The position numbers and the translations under genes are program-made. Source: Microvirga sp. (GTDB taxonomy: Bacteria > Pseudomonadota > Alphaproteobacteria > Rhizobiales > Beijerinckiaceae). From it: DNA of 64,000 bases. Under the pieces are notes generated by a model, which ran no database searches, was not told where the DNA came from, and worked only from the letters and a program-made list of their open reading frames with translations. Location: NCBI GenBank assembly GCA_029266525.1, contig JAQSWQ010000018.1:1-64000 (forward strand), read 5' to 3'. Of the stretch, positions 9,231 to 19,221 are shown one piece after another; the stretch's first letter is position 1; the number at the start of each line of letters is the position of its first letter.

Positions 9231-9347
9231 CGGCGCGCTCCGCGCGAATGGCGCCCCACAGTTCAGGGAAATGTCCGAAGCTGGGGTGTTTGTTCCCGCC
9301 GCCTCGCGGCTGCGAGCGCCGCTTTACGCCCGGCCCGGCTTGCGCGT

Positions 9348-9370
9348 ATCATTCGTACACAAAAGATCTT
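9348..9370. promoter_or_regulatory. Candidate MarR operator in the divergent promoter region
   Basis: The 23-bp site (core ATCATTCGTACACAAA) is matched at 22 of 23 positions by the reverse complement of 20661-20683. It is an imperfect palindrome of the size bound by MarR dimers. It sits 16 bp before the hyuAB-type start and 118 bp before the start of the divergent oxidoreductase gene, so one bound regulator could govern both operons. The MarR gene at 18712 is the natural candidate. Which protein binds is inference. Confidence 0.55.
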
Positions 9371-9385
9371 GCGAGGCTCGGACGG

Positions 9386-12300
9386 ATGCGGCGCGTGGCG
9401 GGCATCGACGTCGGCGGGACCTTTACGGACCTCCTCCTGCACGAGGCCGGGCCGGAAGGCACCTCGATCCGCCTTGCCAAGGTGCCGACGAGCGCGGCCA
9501 ACCAGGCAGCGGGCGTGCTCGCGGCGCTCGAAGCTGCTGGTGTCAGCCCCAAAGAGATCGACCTCATCATCCACGGCACGACCACCACCACGAATGCGGT
9601 GCTCGAGCGCAAGGTCGCGCGGGTAGGGCTCATCACCACGCGGGGCTTCCGCGACACGCTCGAGCTTGGGCGCCGCACGCGCCCGCGCGCCTACGGCCTG
9701 ATGGGCACCTTCGAGCCCTTGATCCCGCGCGAGCTGCGCCTCGAGGTCGCCGAGCGCATGAGCGCCCGCGGCGAGGTCTTGACGCCGCTCGACGAGGCGG
9801 AGGTCGAGTGCGCCCTGCGCGCGCTCGTCGCGGCGGGATGCGAGGCGCTTGTCGTCCATTTCCTCCACTCCTACGCCGATGCCACGCACGAGAAGCGCGC
9901 CGGCGAGATCGCCCGCGAGATCTGGCCGAACGCCTATGTGACGCTCGGCCACGCGCTCCTCTCAGAGTTCCGCGAATACGAGCGCGGCACCACGGCCTCC
10001 GTGAACGCCGCCGTGCAGCCGATCCTCGACCGCTACATCGCGCGGCTTTCGCGTGACCTTTCCAGCCGCGGCTTTTCGCGCGACCTCCTCGTCATGAACG
10101 GCAATGGCGGCACGGTGCCGGCGCCGGTGGTCGCGCGCGAGGCGGCAAAGACGGTGATGTCCGGCCCTGCATCCGGCGTCATGGCGGCGGCCGTGACGCT
10201 GGCGGAGGCCGGCGTCGAAAATGCCATCGCGTACGATATGGGCGGCACCTCGACCGACGTCGCGCTCATCCGCGGTGGCGTGCCCGAAGTGTCGGCCGAA
10301 CTCACCTTGGCCTACGGTCTGCCGGTGCATGTACCGATGGTCGACGTGCGCACGATCGGCGCCGGCGGCGGCTCAATGGTTTCCGTCGACAGGGCGGGAA
10401 TGCTTCAGGTCGGGCCGGAAAGCGCCGGCTCCGATCCCGGCCCGATCGCTTATGGCCGCGGCGGCCTGCGGCCGACCGTCACCGACGCAAACCTTATCCT
10501 CGGCCGGCTTGACCCGGCGGGGCTGCTCGCCGTCGAGAACCCGGTGCCCGTTGAGCATGTGCGAGCGATCTTCGCGCGCGAGATCGCCATCCCGCTCGGC
10601 ATCTCGCCCGAAGAGGCCGCGGCGGCGGCGATCCGCCTCGCCAACACCCACATGGCCGGCGCGATCCGCATGGTGTCGCTGTCGCGCGGCTACGACCCGC
10701 GCGAGTTCGCGCTGTTTGCCTTCGGCGGCGCGGGACCCTTGCATGCGGTTGCGCTCGCGCGCGAACTCGGGCTCCCCGAGGTGATGGTGCCGGCGCGCCC
10801 CGGCCTGACGAATGCGCTCGGCTGCCTCGTCGCCGATCTGCGCCAAGATTTCGTCAACACGATCAACGCGCCTCTCGACACGCTCGACATGGGCGAGGTC
10901 GCCTCCGTCTTTGCCGAGCAGCGCGCCCGCGGCGAGGCGGTGAACGCGCGCGAGGCGCACGAGATCGCGAAGACGCAAGTGCTGCATTCCGCGGACATGC
11001 AGTTCCGCGGCCAGACGCATTTGATCCGCGTGAACCTGCCGAGTGCGAACATGGCGCGCCCGGCGACGCAGGTGCTGTTCGAGGAGGCGTATTACGAGCG
11101 CTTCCAGGTGCGGCTGCCCGAGATCAAGGCTATCGTCGTCAACCTCAACACCTCCGTCATCGGCAAGCGCCGGCCCTTTTCGGTCGCGAGCCTGATCGAT
11201 GTGAAGAAGCGCGGGGCCCGGCTTGCGGATGCGCGCATCGGTTCGCGCGCGCTCTACGCCGACGGCGCCTGGCGCGAGGCCCCGATCTACGACCGCGAGC
11301 GCCTGCCCGCGGACGCGGTGGTGGAAGGCCCCGCCGTCATCCAGCAGGTCGACGCCACGACGGCGATCGAGGCGGGCAGCGTAGCGCGCGTGGATGCGGT
11401 AGGGAATCTGAGGATCGCGCTGAGTGCCGAAGGTGCGCGCGCCTCCCCTCCCCCGTGCAGGGAAGGCCGACTCGGCCGAAGGCCGAGCGGGGAGCGAGGC
11501 ACCGGCGACGAGCCCACCCGTCACCGAAAAAGCGCTGTATCGGCGCCTGTGTATGAAATCCAACTGCCAGCGCCCGACCCATCGACCCCCACCCCTGTCC
11601 CTCTCCGCAAGGCGGAGGGGATCACCGTCGATCCCCTCACCCTCGCCGTCATCCAGGCGGGGCTGCAGCAGGTCTGCAACGAGATGGACATCGCCTTCTC
11701 GCGCTCGGCCTTCTCGCCCGTGATCGCCGAGGCCGACGACCGCTCGGACGGCATCTACGCGGCCGAGGACGGCGCGCTCGTCGCGCAGGGCGAGTTCGGC
11801 CTGCCGGTCTTCGTCGGCACCATGCAGTACTCCTGCCGCGAGCTCATCCGACTCATCCGCGAGGGCAAGGTCGGCGCCCCGGAAGAGGGCGACATCTACA
11901 TCGTCAACGACCCCTATCTCGGCGGCACGCACCTCATGGATGTGCGCTTCGCGCTGCCCTTCTTCCACGACGGCGAACTCTTCTGCTGGCTCTCCAACAC
12001 CGGCCATTGGCCGGACACCGGCGGCATGGTGCCGGGCGGCTTCTCCGCGCATGCGACCGAGGTCGAGCAGGAGGGACTGCGGTTGCCGCCGGTGAAGCTG
12101 TTCAAGCGCGGCGCCATGGACAGCGAGATCCTCTCGATCATCCTCTCCAACATCCGTGTTGCCGAGAGCCGCATCGGCGACATCAAGGCGCAAGAAGCGG
12201 CGCTAAAGGTCGGCGAACGCCGCCTGCGCGAGCTTCTCGCGCGCTACGGCCGCCAGACGATCGAACATGCCATCCGCGATATCCGGGAGCGCGCCGCGCA

Positions 12301-13486
12301 GCGCATGCGCGCCGAGATTGCAGCCATTCCCGACGGCGTCTACGCTTCCGAAAGCTTCGTCGATTCAGACGGTGTCGTGAACGAGCCCCTGTGCATCGCG
12401 CTGACGCTCACGAAGCGTGGCGACACGCTCCACTTCGACTTCTCGGGCTCCTCCCCGCCCTGCCGCGGACCGATGAACTCGGTTGTGGCCACGACCTATT
12501 CCGCCGTCTATCTCGCGGTGCGCCACGTCTTCCATGACGTTCCCATCAACGCCGGCAGCTTCGATCCGATCGCCATCGTCCGTCCGGAGGGCACCTTCCT
12601 CGACGCGCGCTATCCGCGTCCGGTCTCCGGCTGCGCCGCGGAGGTGTCGCAGCGGATCGCGGAGGCGGTGTTCCTCGCGCTCGCGCAGGCGATTCCCGAA
12701 AAGCTGTGGGCCGCGCCCGCCGGCACCTCGGGCAATTTCGCGCTCGGCGGCTTCGACCCACAGAAGAACGCCAGCTACGTGATGTACCAGATCACCGGAG
12801 GCGGTTACGGCGGCACGGCGTTCCACGACGGGCTGACGAACGGGTGCTCGACCATCGGCATCTCGAAGACGCCGCCGGTCGAGGTGATGGAGCAGTACTT
12901 CCCGGTGCTCTTCCGCCGCTTCGCGCTGCGTGAGGGCTCCGGCGGTGCCGGCGAACAACGGGGCGGCTTCGGCGTGCACTACGAGGTCGAGCTTCTTTCG
13001 GGCGAGGCGCGCGCCTCGTTCGTCATGGACCACGGCCGCTTCGGCCCGCCGGGCGTGCAGGGCGGCGCGGCGGGCGCGCCGAACGTCGTACGTATCCACC
13101 GTGACGGTGAGATCTTCACGCCGGAGCACCTCTCAAAGGACCAGGGCATCGCCATCCGCCCCGGCGACCGCGTCGAGGTCATGACGCCGGGCGGCGGCGG
13201 CTATGGCGAGGCCTTTGCGCGCGATCCCGCGCTCGTCGCCCGCGACGTGCGACGGGCCTACTACACACGAGAGGAGGCCGAGCGGCTCTGGGGCGTCGTC
13301 TTGACGCGCGATGACACCGTTGACGAGATCGCAACGGAGGCGGGGCGCACCTCTCCTGGAGGGAGAAGACGTGACGGTGCAAGCCGTCCGGGTGAGGGCT
13401 TACGGCCTCACCGACGAGAGCGCGCCGCTCACCCGGTTCGCGCCTTCCGGCGCAACTCGGCGCCTCCCCACGGGAGAGGCAAATGA
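9386..13486 (+). CDS. Fused HyuA-HyuB hydantoinase/5-oxoprolinase-type protein
   Basis: The 1366-aa product joins two subunits that are often separate. Residues 1-680 are HyuA/oxoprolinase N domains with the ATP-binding motifs [22 protein letters not shown] and [11 protein letters not shown]. Residues from about 748 are HyuB ([35 protein letters not shown]; ending in [15 protein letters not shown]). The family hydrolyses cyclic amides with ATP. The junction (residues 685-746) and the last 45 residues are repeat-derived. I start at ATG 9386 ([11 protein letters not shown]), where homology begins, not at the in-frame ATG at 9248. The stop overlaps the next start (ATGA). Ring opening of a partly reduced N-heterocyclic lactam is the role I infer from context. 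Confidence 0.88.
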   Translation: MRRVAGIDVGGTFTDLLLHEAGPEGTSIRLAKVPTSAANQAAGVLAALEAAGVSPKEIDLIIHGTTTTTNAVLERKVARVGLITTRGFRDTLELGRRTRPRAYGLMGTFEPLIPRELRLEVAERMSARGEVLTPLDEAEVECALRALVAAGCEALVVHFLHSYADATHEKRAGEIAREIWPNAYVTLGHALLSEFREYERGTTASVNAAVQPILDRYIARLSRDLSSRGFSRDLLVMNGNGGTVPAPVVAREAAKTVMSGPASGVMAAAVTLAEAGVENAIAYDMGGTSTDVALIRGGVPEVSAELTLAYGLPVHVPMVDVRTIGAGGGSMVSVDRAGMLQVGPESAGSDPGPIAYGRGGLRPTVTDANLILGRLDPAGLLAVENPVPVEHVRAIFAREIAIPLGISPEEAAAAAIRLANTHMAGAIRMVSLSRGYDPREFALFAFGGAGPLHAVALARELGLPEVMVPARPGLTNALGCLVADLRQDFVNTINAPLDTLDMGEVASVFAEQRARGEAVNAREAHEIAKTQVLHSADMQFRGQTHLIRVNLPSANMARPATQVLFEEAYYERFQVRLPEIKAIVVNLNTSVIGKRRPFSVASLIDVKKRGARLADARIGSRALYADGAWREAPIYDRERLPADAVVEGPAVIQQVDATTAIEAGSVARVDAVGNLRIALSAEGARASPPPCREGRLGRRPSGERGTGDEPTRHRKSAVSAPVYEIQLPAPDPSTPTPVPLRKAEGITVDPLTLAVIQAGLQQVCNEMDIAFSRSAFSPVIAEADDRSDGIYAAEDGALVAQGEFGLPVFVGTMQYSCRELIRLIREGKVGAPEEGDIYIVNDPYLGGTHLMDVRFALPFFHDGELFCWLSNTGHWPDTGGMVPGGFSAHATEVEQEGLRLPPVKLFKRGAMDSEILSIILSNIRVAESRIGDIKAQEAALKVGERRLRELLARYGRQTIEHAIRDIRERAAQRMRAEIAAIPDGVYASESFVDSDGVVNEPLCIALTLTKRGDTLHFDFSGSSPPCRGPMNSVVATTYSAVYLAVRHVFHDVPINAGSFDPIAIVRPEGTFLDARYPRPVSGCAAEVSQRIAEAVFLALAQAIPEKLWAAPAGTSGNFALGGFDPQKNASYVMYQITGGGYGGTAFHDGLTNGCSTIGISKTPPVEVMEQYFPVLFRRFALREGSGGAGEQRGGFGVHYEVELLSGEARASFVMDHGRFGPPGVQGGAAGAPNVVRIHRDGEIFTPEHLSKDQGIAIRPGDRVEVMTPGGGGYGEAFARDPALVARDVRRAYYTREEAERLWGVVLTRDDTVDEIATEAGRTSPGGRRRDGASRPGEGLRPHRRERAAHPVRAFRRNSAPPHGRGK
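11441..11621. repeat. CTCTCCC-type repeat forming the HyuA-HyuB linker
   Basis: The left arm (11441-11500) contains the palindromic GGCCGAAGGCC-rich sequence and the right arm (11584-11621) a CCCACCCCTGTCCCTCTCC block ending in a hairpin at 11600-11620 (9 bp stem, 3-nt loop). The arms look like those of the elements at 13348, 14828 and 62100. No stop codon arises in the coding frame, so translation reads from HyuA directly into HyuB. The encoded linker is rich in Pro, Arg and Ser and has no similarity to either subunit. Confidence 0.65.
13348..13480. repeat. CTCTCCC-type repeat encoding the HyuB C-terminal tail
   Basis: From 13348 the gene turns into repeat-like DNA with CACCTCTCC at the left end, GGGTGAGGGC and CTCACCCGG blocks inside, and CCCCACGGGAGAGGC at the right end. 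It encodes about 45 Arg/Gly/Pro-rich residues after the usual end of HyuB. The stop codon that follows overlaps the start of the FAD-subunit gene (ATGA), so translational coupling is kept across the insertion. It is one of five such elements touching genes in this window. Confidence 0.6.
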
Positions 13487-14352
13487 CTGCCTATTTCCGC
13501 CCCACCTCGCTCGATGAGGCACTCGCGATCCGCGCCGGGCGCGAGGTCGAGATCATCGCGGGCGGAACCGACGTCTATCCGAACAAGGCGACGCGGGCCG
13601 GATGGGGCCGGATGGCGCACAAGGACGTGCTCGACATCACGGCCATCCCCGGCCTCGATCGCATCGAGGAGGCAGACGCGCGGTGGCGCATCGGCTGCCT
13701 CGTGACCTGGACGAAGTTGATCCGCTCCTCGCTGCCAGCGCTGTTCGACGGCCTGAAGGCCGCCGGGCGGGAGATCGGCGGACAGCAGATCCAGAATCGC
13801 GCGACGCTCGTCGGCAATCTCTGTACCGCCTCGCCCGCGGGCGATGGCATCCCCAATCTGATCGCGCTCGATGCAGAGGTCGAAATCGCAAGCCTGCGCG
13901 GGACGCGCGTCGAGCCTGTCGAAGCCTTTCTCGATGGCTATCGCCACACCAGCTGCGCGGCGGACGAGATCGTGACAGGCTTGTGCATTCCGAAGCGCGA
14001 AGCGGAGGCGCGCGGCGCGTTCCTGAAGCTCGGGGCTCGACGCTATCTTGTGATCTCGATTGTTATGGTCGCGGGCGTCGTCGAGATCGATTCGGCGGAG
14101 GCGATCGCGCATGCACGCGTCGCCGCCGGCGCCTGCTCGCCCGTGGCGATGCGCCTGCGCGCGCTCGAAGCGCGCCTCATGGGCGCGCCGCTCGGCGCTG
14201 TGCCCGCGCTGATCCGCCCGGAGGACTTCGCCGAGCTTTCGCCGCTCGACGACGTGCGTGCGAGCGCCGCCTATCGCCTTGCCGCCGCGGAGGCGCTCAT
14301 GCGCGATCTCCTGGCGGGATTCGCGGATTGGCGGGAACGGAGGGCGGCATGA
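13483..14352 (+). CDS. Molybdenum hydroxylase FAD-binding (medium) subunit
   Basis: The 289-aa protein is a CoxM/XdhB-like FAD-binding subunit. Conserved signatures are the FAD-contacting segments EIIAGGTDVYPN near residue 25 and a second loop IQNRATLVGNLCTASPAGD near 110 (TLGGN-like). It passes electrons from the iron-sulfur clusters of the partner subunit to an acceptor. It overlaps the preceding gene by 4 bp and the following hydroxylase gene by 4 bp, so the three are translationally coupled. In xanthine dehydrogenase-family enzymes this subunit works with a 2Fe-2S and a Mo subunit, here encoded as one fused protein. Confidence 0.9.
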   Translation: MTAYFRPTSLDEALAIRAGREVEIIAGGTDVYPNKATRAGWGRMAHKDVLDITAIPGLDRIEEADARWRIGCLVTWTKLIRSSLPALFDGLKAAGREIGGQQIQNRATLVGNLCTASPAGDGIPNLIALDAEVEIASLRGTRVEPVEAFLDGYRHTSCAADEIVTGLCIPKREAEARGAFLKLGARRYLVISIVMVAGVVEIDSAEAIAHARVAAGACSPVAMRLRALEARLMGAPLGAVPALIRPEDFAELSPLDDVRASAAYRLAAAEALMRDLLAGFADWRERRAA

Positions 14353-17216
14353 CGGTGCACGAGCCGCCGCCCGCCGCCGCGACGATCGCCCTTGCCTTGA
14401 TCGTCAACGGGGAACCGCGGAGCGTGCAAGCGGGTCCGTTCGAGACGCTCGCCGACGTGCTGCGCGACCGGCTCGGACTCACCGGCACCAAGATCGGCTG
14501 CAACGCCGGCGATTGCGGCGCCTGCACCGTGCTCGTCGACGGCGCACAGGTCTGCGCCTGCCTCGTCGCGGCGGCGCAGGCGCATGGTGCGGATGTGCAC
14601 ACCGTCGAGGGCCCCGGCCCCGACGGAATCACCGAACGGCTGCGCCGCGCTTTTCTGGTGCATGGCGCCGCGCAGTGCGGCATCTGCACGCCCGGCATGC
14701 TTATGGCCGCGACCGATCTTCTCGCGCGCGATATGGCGCCGACCCGCGCCGCGATCGAGGATGCGCTCGGAGGGGTGCTGTGCCGCTGCACCGGCTATGT
14801 GAAGATCGTCGAGGCGGTGATGAGCGTCTCCCCTCTCCCGGATGTGAGAGGGGCCGGGGGTGAGGGCGCTCGCTCTCCACAGAAGGCGCCACGGAGCCGC
14901 CCCGCTCCAGCAGGCACCGGGGTTCCCTCACCCCTGCCCCTCTCCCATCCGGGAGAGGGGAGTGTCGGTGCCCGCCTTCCCCGCCTCGATGGCTGGGCGA
15001 AGGTGGCGGGGACGGATAAATTCGGCGCCGACGAGGCTCCGGCCGATTCCCTGTGGCTCCGCGTCGTCCGCTCGCCGCATGCGCGCGCCGCCTTCGTATT
15101 GGGCGATCTCGAGGCTTTCCGCGCGAGCTGGCCGGGGCTCGAGGCGATCGTCACGGCGGCTGACGTGCCGGGAGAGAACTCCTTCGGGATCTTCCCGAAC
15201 ACCAAGGACCAGCCGGTCTTCGCCCTGGTAGAAGTGCGCTTTCGCGGCGAGGCGGTGCTTGGGCTTGTCGGCACGCGCGAGGCGATCGAGCGCATCGAAG
15301 AGGCGGACGTCCCGATCACCTGGACTCCTCTGCGGCCGCTCGCCGGCATCGAGGCGGCGCTCGCCGACCGCGCGCTCGCGATCCATGCCGGTCGGCCGGA
15401 CAACGTCCTTACCCGCGGACAGCTGCGCTGCGGCGACAATCCCGCGAAGGCGCCCGCGCAGGCCGCCGCCACGGTCGAAGGCCAGTTTCGCACGCGCTTC
15501 GTGGAACACGCCTATATCGAGCCGGAGGCGGGCTACGCCGTCCCGATCGACGATGATCGCATCGAGGTCTTCGCCTGCACCCAAGCCCCCTACATGGACC
15601 GCGACGACACGGCGCGCGTGCTTGGCATCTCGCCCGGGAAGGTGCGCATCCGCCCCAGCGCCTGCGGCGGCGGCTTCGGCGGCAAGCTCGACCTTTCAGT
15701 GCAGCCGCTTCTCGCCGTCGCCGCCTGGAAGGCGAAGCGCCCGGTGCGCATGGTCTACTCCCGCATTGAGTCGATGGCCTCCTCAACCAAGCGCCACCCG
15801 GCGCAGATACGCGCGCGCGCCTCCGCCGACGCGAAAGGGCGGCTCCTCGCCTTCGAGAGCGCGGCCGACTTCAACACCGGCGCCTATGCCTCCTGGGGCC
15901 CGACCGTCGCAAACCGCGTGCCTGTCCATGCGAGCGGCCCCTACCGTGTGCCGAACGTCGAGAACCGCACCCGCGCGATCTACACCAACGACACGCCGGC
16001 CGGCGCCTTCCGGGGCTTCGGCGTGCCGCAGGCGGCGATCGCCCATGAGTGCCTGATGGACGATCTCGCCGAAAAGCTCGGCATCGACCGCTGGGCCATC
16101 CGCCGCCTCAACGCGCTCGGAAAGGGGGACCGCACGCCCTCGGGCCAGCTGCTTGCGGCTTCGGCGGGGCTGCCGGACTGCCTTGATGCGCTCAAGGCCG
16201 ATTGGGACGCGGCGCTCGCCCGCGTCGCAGCGCACAACGCTGCGGCTCCGCGCCGCCGCCGCGGCGTCGGCATCGCCTGCATGTGGTACGGCTGCGGCAA
16301 CACGGCCCTGCCGAACCCTTCCGCGATGCGCATGGCGCTCTCGCGCGACGGCACGCTCACCTTCTTCAACGGCGCAGTCGACATCGGCCAGGGCTCGACC
16401 ACCGTGCTGACGCAGATCGCGGCCGATGCGCTCGGGGTGCCGCCAGACGCCTTCAGGCTCGTCATCGGCGACACGGCGCTTACCGAGGATGCCGGCAAGA
16501 CTTCAGCCTCGCGCCAGACCTTCGTCTCCGGCAAGGCCGCTATGCTCGCCGGCCGGGATTTGCGGCGCAAGATCCTCGCCCTCGGCAATGTCGGCGAGAG
16601 CGCCACCATCATCCTTGACGGCGCGGTGCTCGTCATCCGTGAAGGCGAGGTGCGGCGAAGGATCGAGCTCGCGTCGCTGGCCACCGACGCGGACGGCCTC
16701 GTTCTGGAAGGGCAGGGCGCCTACGACCCGCCGACCACCGCTCTCGATGCCGATGGCCAGGGCGTGCCCTACGCGACCTACGGCTTTGCCGCGCAGATGG
16801 CGGAAGTCGAAGTCGACACCGTGCTCGGCACGACGAAGGTGATGCGCATCGTCGCCGCGCACGACGTCGGCCGCGCGATCAACCCGACGCTGGTCGAAGG
16901 CCAGATCCACGGCGGCATCGCGCAGGGGCTCGGGCTCGCCTTGATGGAGGAGTTCGTCCCAGGCCGAACCGAGAACCTGCACGATTATCTCATCCCAACC
17001 GTCGGCGACATGCCCGAGGTCGCGGTGAAGCTGATCGAGGACCCTGAGCCCGAAGGCCCCTTCGGCGCCAAGGGCGTCGGCGAGCCTGCCCTCATCGCAA
17101 CCGCCCCCGCGATCCTGTCCGCGATCCGGCACGCGACGGGCGTGACGATGCGTGAGGTGCCGGTGCTGCCTCATCGCCTCTGGGAAGCGTTGCGCGCGCG
17201 GGAGGGCTCGAGGTGA
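14349..17216 (+). CDS. Fused 2Fe-2S / molybdopterin hydroxylase subunit (xanthine dehydrogenase family)
   Basis: The 955-aa chain joins two usually separate subunits. Residues 1-158 are the small subunit, with the plant-type cluster motif CNAGDCGACTVLVDG and the second cluster motif CGICTPGM...CRCTGYVKIVEA. Residues from about 206 are the Mo subunit (RLDGWAKVAGTDKFGAD; CGGGFGGKLD; AFRGFGVPQ; and GAKGVGEPAL with the catalytic Glu). Between them lies a repeat-derived linker of exactly 45 codons. Such enzymes hydroxylate N-heteroaromatic rings using water. With a 6-hydroxynicotinate-reductase-like gene next in the operon, nicotinate 6-hydroxylation is the leading guess; xanthine or another azaarene is possible. 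Confidence 0.88.
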   Translation: MTVHEPPPAAATIALALIVNGEPRSVQAGPFETLADVLRDRLGLTGTKIGCNAGDCGACTVLVDGAQVCACLVAAAQAHGADVHTVEGPGPDGITERLRRAFLVHGAAQCGICTPGMLMAATDLLARDMAPTRAAIEDALGGVLCRCTGYVKIVEAVMSVSPLPDVRGAGGEGARSPQKAPRSRPAPAGTGVPSPLPLSHPGEGSVGARLPRLDGWAKVAGTDKFGADEAPADSLWLRVVRSPHARAAFVLGDLEAFRASWPGLEAIVTAADVPGENSFGIFPNTKDQPVFALVEVRFRGEAVLGLVGTREAIERIEEADVPITWTPLRPLAGIEAALADRALAIHAGRPDNVLTRGQLRCGDNPAKAPAQAAATVEGQFRTRFVEHAYIEPEAGYAVPIDDDRIEVFACTQAPYMDRDDTARVLGISPGKVRIRPSACGGGFGGKLDLSVQPLLAVAAWKAKRPVRMVYSRIESMASSTKRHPAQIRARASADAKGRLLAFESAADFNTGAYASWGPTVANRVPVHASGPYRVPNVENRTRAIYTNDTPAGAFRGFGVPQAAIAHECLMDDLAEKLGIDRWAIRRLNALGKGDRTPSGQLLAASAGLPDCLDALKADWDAALARVAAHNAAAPRRRRGVGIACMWYGCGNTALPNPSAMRMALSRDGTLTFFNGAVDIGQGSTTVLTQIAADALGVPPDAFRLVIGDTALTEDAGKTSASRQTFVSGKAAMLAGRDLRRKILALGNVGESATIILDGAVLVIREGEVRRRIELASLATDADGLVLEGQGAYDPPTTALDADGQGVPYATYGFAAQMAEVEVDTVLGTTKVMRIVAAHDVGRAINPTLVEGQIHGGIAQGLGLALMEEFVPGRTENLHDYLIPTVGDMPEVAVKLIEDPEPEGPFGAKGVGEPALIATAPAILSAIRHATGVTMREVPVLPHRLWEALRAREGSR
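14828..14962. repeat. MITE-like inverted-repeat element at the hydroxylase fusion joint
   Basis: The element is 135 bp (45 codons). Its ends are long inverted repeats: 14828-14866 (39 bp) and 14925-14962 (38 bp) are reverse complements apart from one gap and about two mismatches, with CTCCCCTCTCCC at the outer ends. The middle (14867-14924) is unique here. It lies exactly between the last conserved part of the 2Fe-2S domain (KIVEAVMSV) and the first of the Mo domain (ARLPRLDGW), and contains no stop in frame. This is the clearest of the CTCTCCC-type elements in the window. Confidence 0.8.
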
Positions 17217-18715
17217 GCGGAGCCGTGTTCGCCCCCCGCGCCCAAAAGTTCGGCGCGGCCGAGGGCGATGGGATCGTGCGCTGCGATGCCTGTCCGGTAC
17301 TCTGCCGCATCCGGCCCGGGCGTGCCGGCGCGTGCAGCCGTTACGCGAATATCGAGGGCGAGCTTGTGCGCACCGACCCAGTCGTGCTGATGCAGCGGGC
17401 GGTGGCGGATGGCGGGCGGGTGGTGGAGTTCGCAGGGAGCGATTGGGACGGGCAGATGCTCGATCCCTCGCGCACTTTCCTCACCGGCGTCGGTGCCGGC
17501 ACGACCTATCCCGACTACAAGCCCGCGCCCTTCATCGTCGCGGCCGAGCACGAGGGCATCGACACCGTCACGGTCGTGACCGAGGGCATCTTCAGCTATT
17601 GCGGCGTCAAAGTGAAGATCGACACCGACCGCCATCTCGGCCCCGAAACGGCGCCGGTGCGGGTCGAGGGTGAGCAGGTCGGGCATGTGACGACCGCCGA
17701 GTACGGCTCGCAGATGCTCTCGCTCGGCGGCGTGCGGCATCTCACCGGCGGCTCGAAGAAGGAGGGCACGGTCACCTGCGACACGCTCCTCAAGCTCTGC
17801 TCCGGCGAGCCGGTCGAGATGGCGGTCGAGGGCGGCCACGGCGTTGTGGTGCAGGCCGGCGCGGCTCCGATCGTGGACGGGCGGCCCGAGGAGCGCATGC
17901 GGGTCGGCTGCGGCTCGGCGACGATCGGCATCTTCGCAAAGCAGTGGGAGGGCCATGTCGACGAGGTGATCGTCGTCGATGACCACATCACGGGGGTGCT
18001 GACCGAGCACCAGGCCGGCCGCTGCCTCGACATGCGCCCCGCCGGCATTCGGGTGCGGGGGCGCAAGTCTACGCCCGGGCGCTACTTCCAGGTCGCCAAG
18101 CCTGGCCTCGGCTGGGGCGGCACCGACATCGCCGACCCGCTCGGTATCATCCAGAAGATCGATCCCGCGGTAGCGTGGCCCGGCTTGCGCATACTTCTGA
18201 CCTCCACAACCGGCGAGGACGCGCTCTACTGCGTGCTCGACGAATCGCTCAAGCCGGTGCCGGCGCAGATGCCGGAACCGGTGCGCGCCGTCGTCGAGCG
18301 CATCGCCGAGAATTGCGAGCCGTCGCTGTGCTCGGTGCTGTTCATGGCCGGGGCCGGCGGCTCGCTGCGGGCCGGCGTGACCGAGAACCCGGTGCTGCTG
18401 ACGCGCTCAATCGCGCGCGGCGAGACTCGCGTGACGGTTGGAGCCGCGCCGGTCTATCTCTGGCCGGGCGGCGGCATCACCTTGATGGCCGACGTGACGC
18501 TCATGCCCAAGGGCTCCTTCGGCTATGTGCCGACGCCGGCCATCGTCGCGCCGATCGAGTTCAGCCTGCCCCGCGAGCTTTACGTGCGCCTCGGCGGCCA
18601 CGTCGACGAGGTGACGAGCATCGCCGAGGTGCTGCGCTCGCTCCGCGAGCCGGCTCGAGTCGATCCCTGGCTCGTCGACAATCGTTGGCCGTTCGAGCCG
18701 GCGGAGCGGCGATGA
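17213..18715 (+). CDS. 6-hydroxynicotinate reductase-like iron-sulfur protein
   Basis: The 500-aa protein resembles the 6-hydroxynicotinate reductase family (EC 1.3.7.1), which uses reduced ferredoxin to convert 6-hydroxynicotinate to 1,4,5,6-tetrahydro-6-oxonicotinate. The N-terminus has a cluster-type motif, CDACPVLCRIRPGRAGAC. Later conserved blocks include GIFSYCGVKVKIDTD and the glycine-rich MAGAGGSLRAGV and YLWPGGGITLMADV. It overlaps the hydroxylase gene by 4 bp and the MarR gene by 4 bp, so it belongs to the same operon. The hydroxylase product would be its natural substrate. I recognise the family from memory; substrate identity is inferred from neighbours. Confidence 0.75.
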   Translation: MSGAVFAPRAQKFGAAEGDGIVRCDACPVLCRIRPGRAGACSRYANIEGELVRTDPVVLMQRAVADGGRVVEFAGSDWDGQMLDPSRTFLTGVGAGTTYPDYKPAPFIVAAEHEGIDTVTVVTEGIFSYCGVKVKIDTDRHLGPETAPVRVEGEQVGHVTTAEYGSQMLSLGGVRHLTGGSKKEGTVTCDTLLKLCSGEPVEMAVEGGHGVVVQAGAAPIVDGRPEERMRVGCGSATIGIFAKQWEGHVDEVIVVDDHITGVLTEHQAGRCLDMRPAGIRVRGRKSTPGRYFQVAKPGLGWGGTDIADPLGIIQKIDPAVAWPGLRILLTSTTGEDALYCVLDESLKPVPAQMPEPVRAVVERIAENCEPSLCSVLFMAGAGGSLRAGVTENPVLLTRSIARGETRVTVGAAPVYLWPGGGITLMADVTLMPKGSFGYVPTPAIVAPIEFSLPRELYVRLGGHVDEVTSIAEVLRSLREPARVDPWLVDNRWPFEPAERR

Positions 18716-19185
18716 TGGATGCGGTCGCACCACCTCCCAAAGAGACCGCCTGCGAGCCGGAGGAGCAGGCCTGCGCCTATGTCCTCGAGGACCAGATCGG
18801 ATTTCGTCTCCGAAAGGCGCATCAACGCGCGAGTGAGATCTTCAACGAGGTCATGGGATCGTTCGCGGTGACGCCGACGCAGTTCGCGGCACTCGCCAAG
18901 CTCGACGAGGTCGGGCCGGTCGCGCAGAGCCAGCTCGGGCGGCTCGTTGCCATGGATCCGGCGACGATTTTCGGCGTGGTCGGCCGGCTCATGAAGCGTG
19001 GGCTCATCGAGCAGCGCGTCGCCGAAAAGGATGCACGGGTCACGCTCGTGACACTGACTGTCGAAGGACGCCGGGCGGCCGGACGCATGAAGGCGGTCGC
19101 TGAGGAGGTCTCGCGGAGAACGCTTGCGCCGCTCTCGCGCAAGGAGGCTGAGACGCTCCTGAGGCTCATGGCGAAGCTCGAGTGA
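18712..19185 (+). CDS. MarR family transcriptional regulator
   Basis: The 157-aa protein has a MarR winged helix-turn-helix: helix region FAVTPTQFAALAKLDEVGPVAQSQLGRLVAMDPATI, then recognition helix and wing (VVGRLMKRGLIEQRVAEKDARVTLVTLTVEGR). MarR proteins usually repress catabolic operons and release DNA on binding an aromatic ligand or CoA thioester. The start overlaps the reductase stop (ATGA); a second ATG directly follows at 18715. It is the only regulator gene in the catabolic region. Two near-identical palindromic sites (9348 and 20661) flank this operon and are its likely operators. Confidence 0.92.
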   Translation: MMDAVAPPPKETACEPEEQACAYVLEDQIGFRLRKAHQRASEIFNEVMGSFAVTPTQFAALAKLDEVGPVAQSQLGRLVAMDPATIFGVVGRLMKRGLIEQRVAEKDARVTLVTLTVEGRRAAGRMKAVAEEVSRRTLAPLSRKEAETLLRLMAKLE

Positions 19186-19221
19186 GATGTCGGGCGAACG
19201 CTGTAATCGGGGCGTGCGCGT

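Noticed and set aside
9248-9385. N-terminal extension of the HyuAB protein from ATG 9248
   Set aside because: The extra 46 residues lack homology and would be read across the candidate operator and promoter. The DVGGTFTD motif begins right after ATG 9386.
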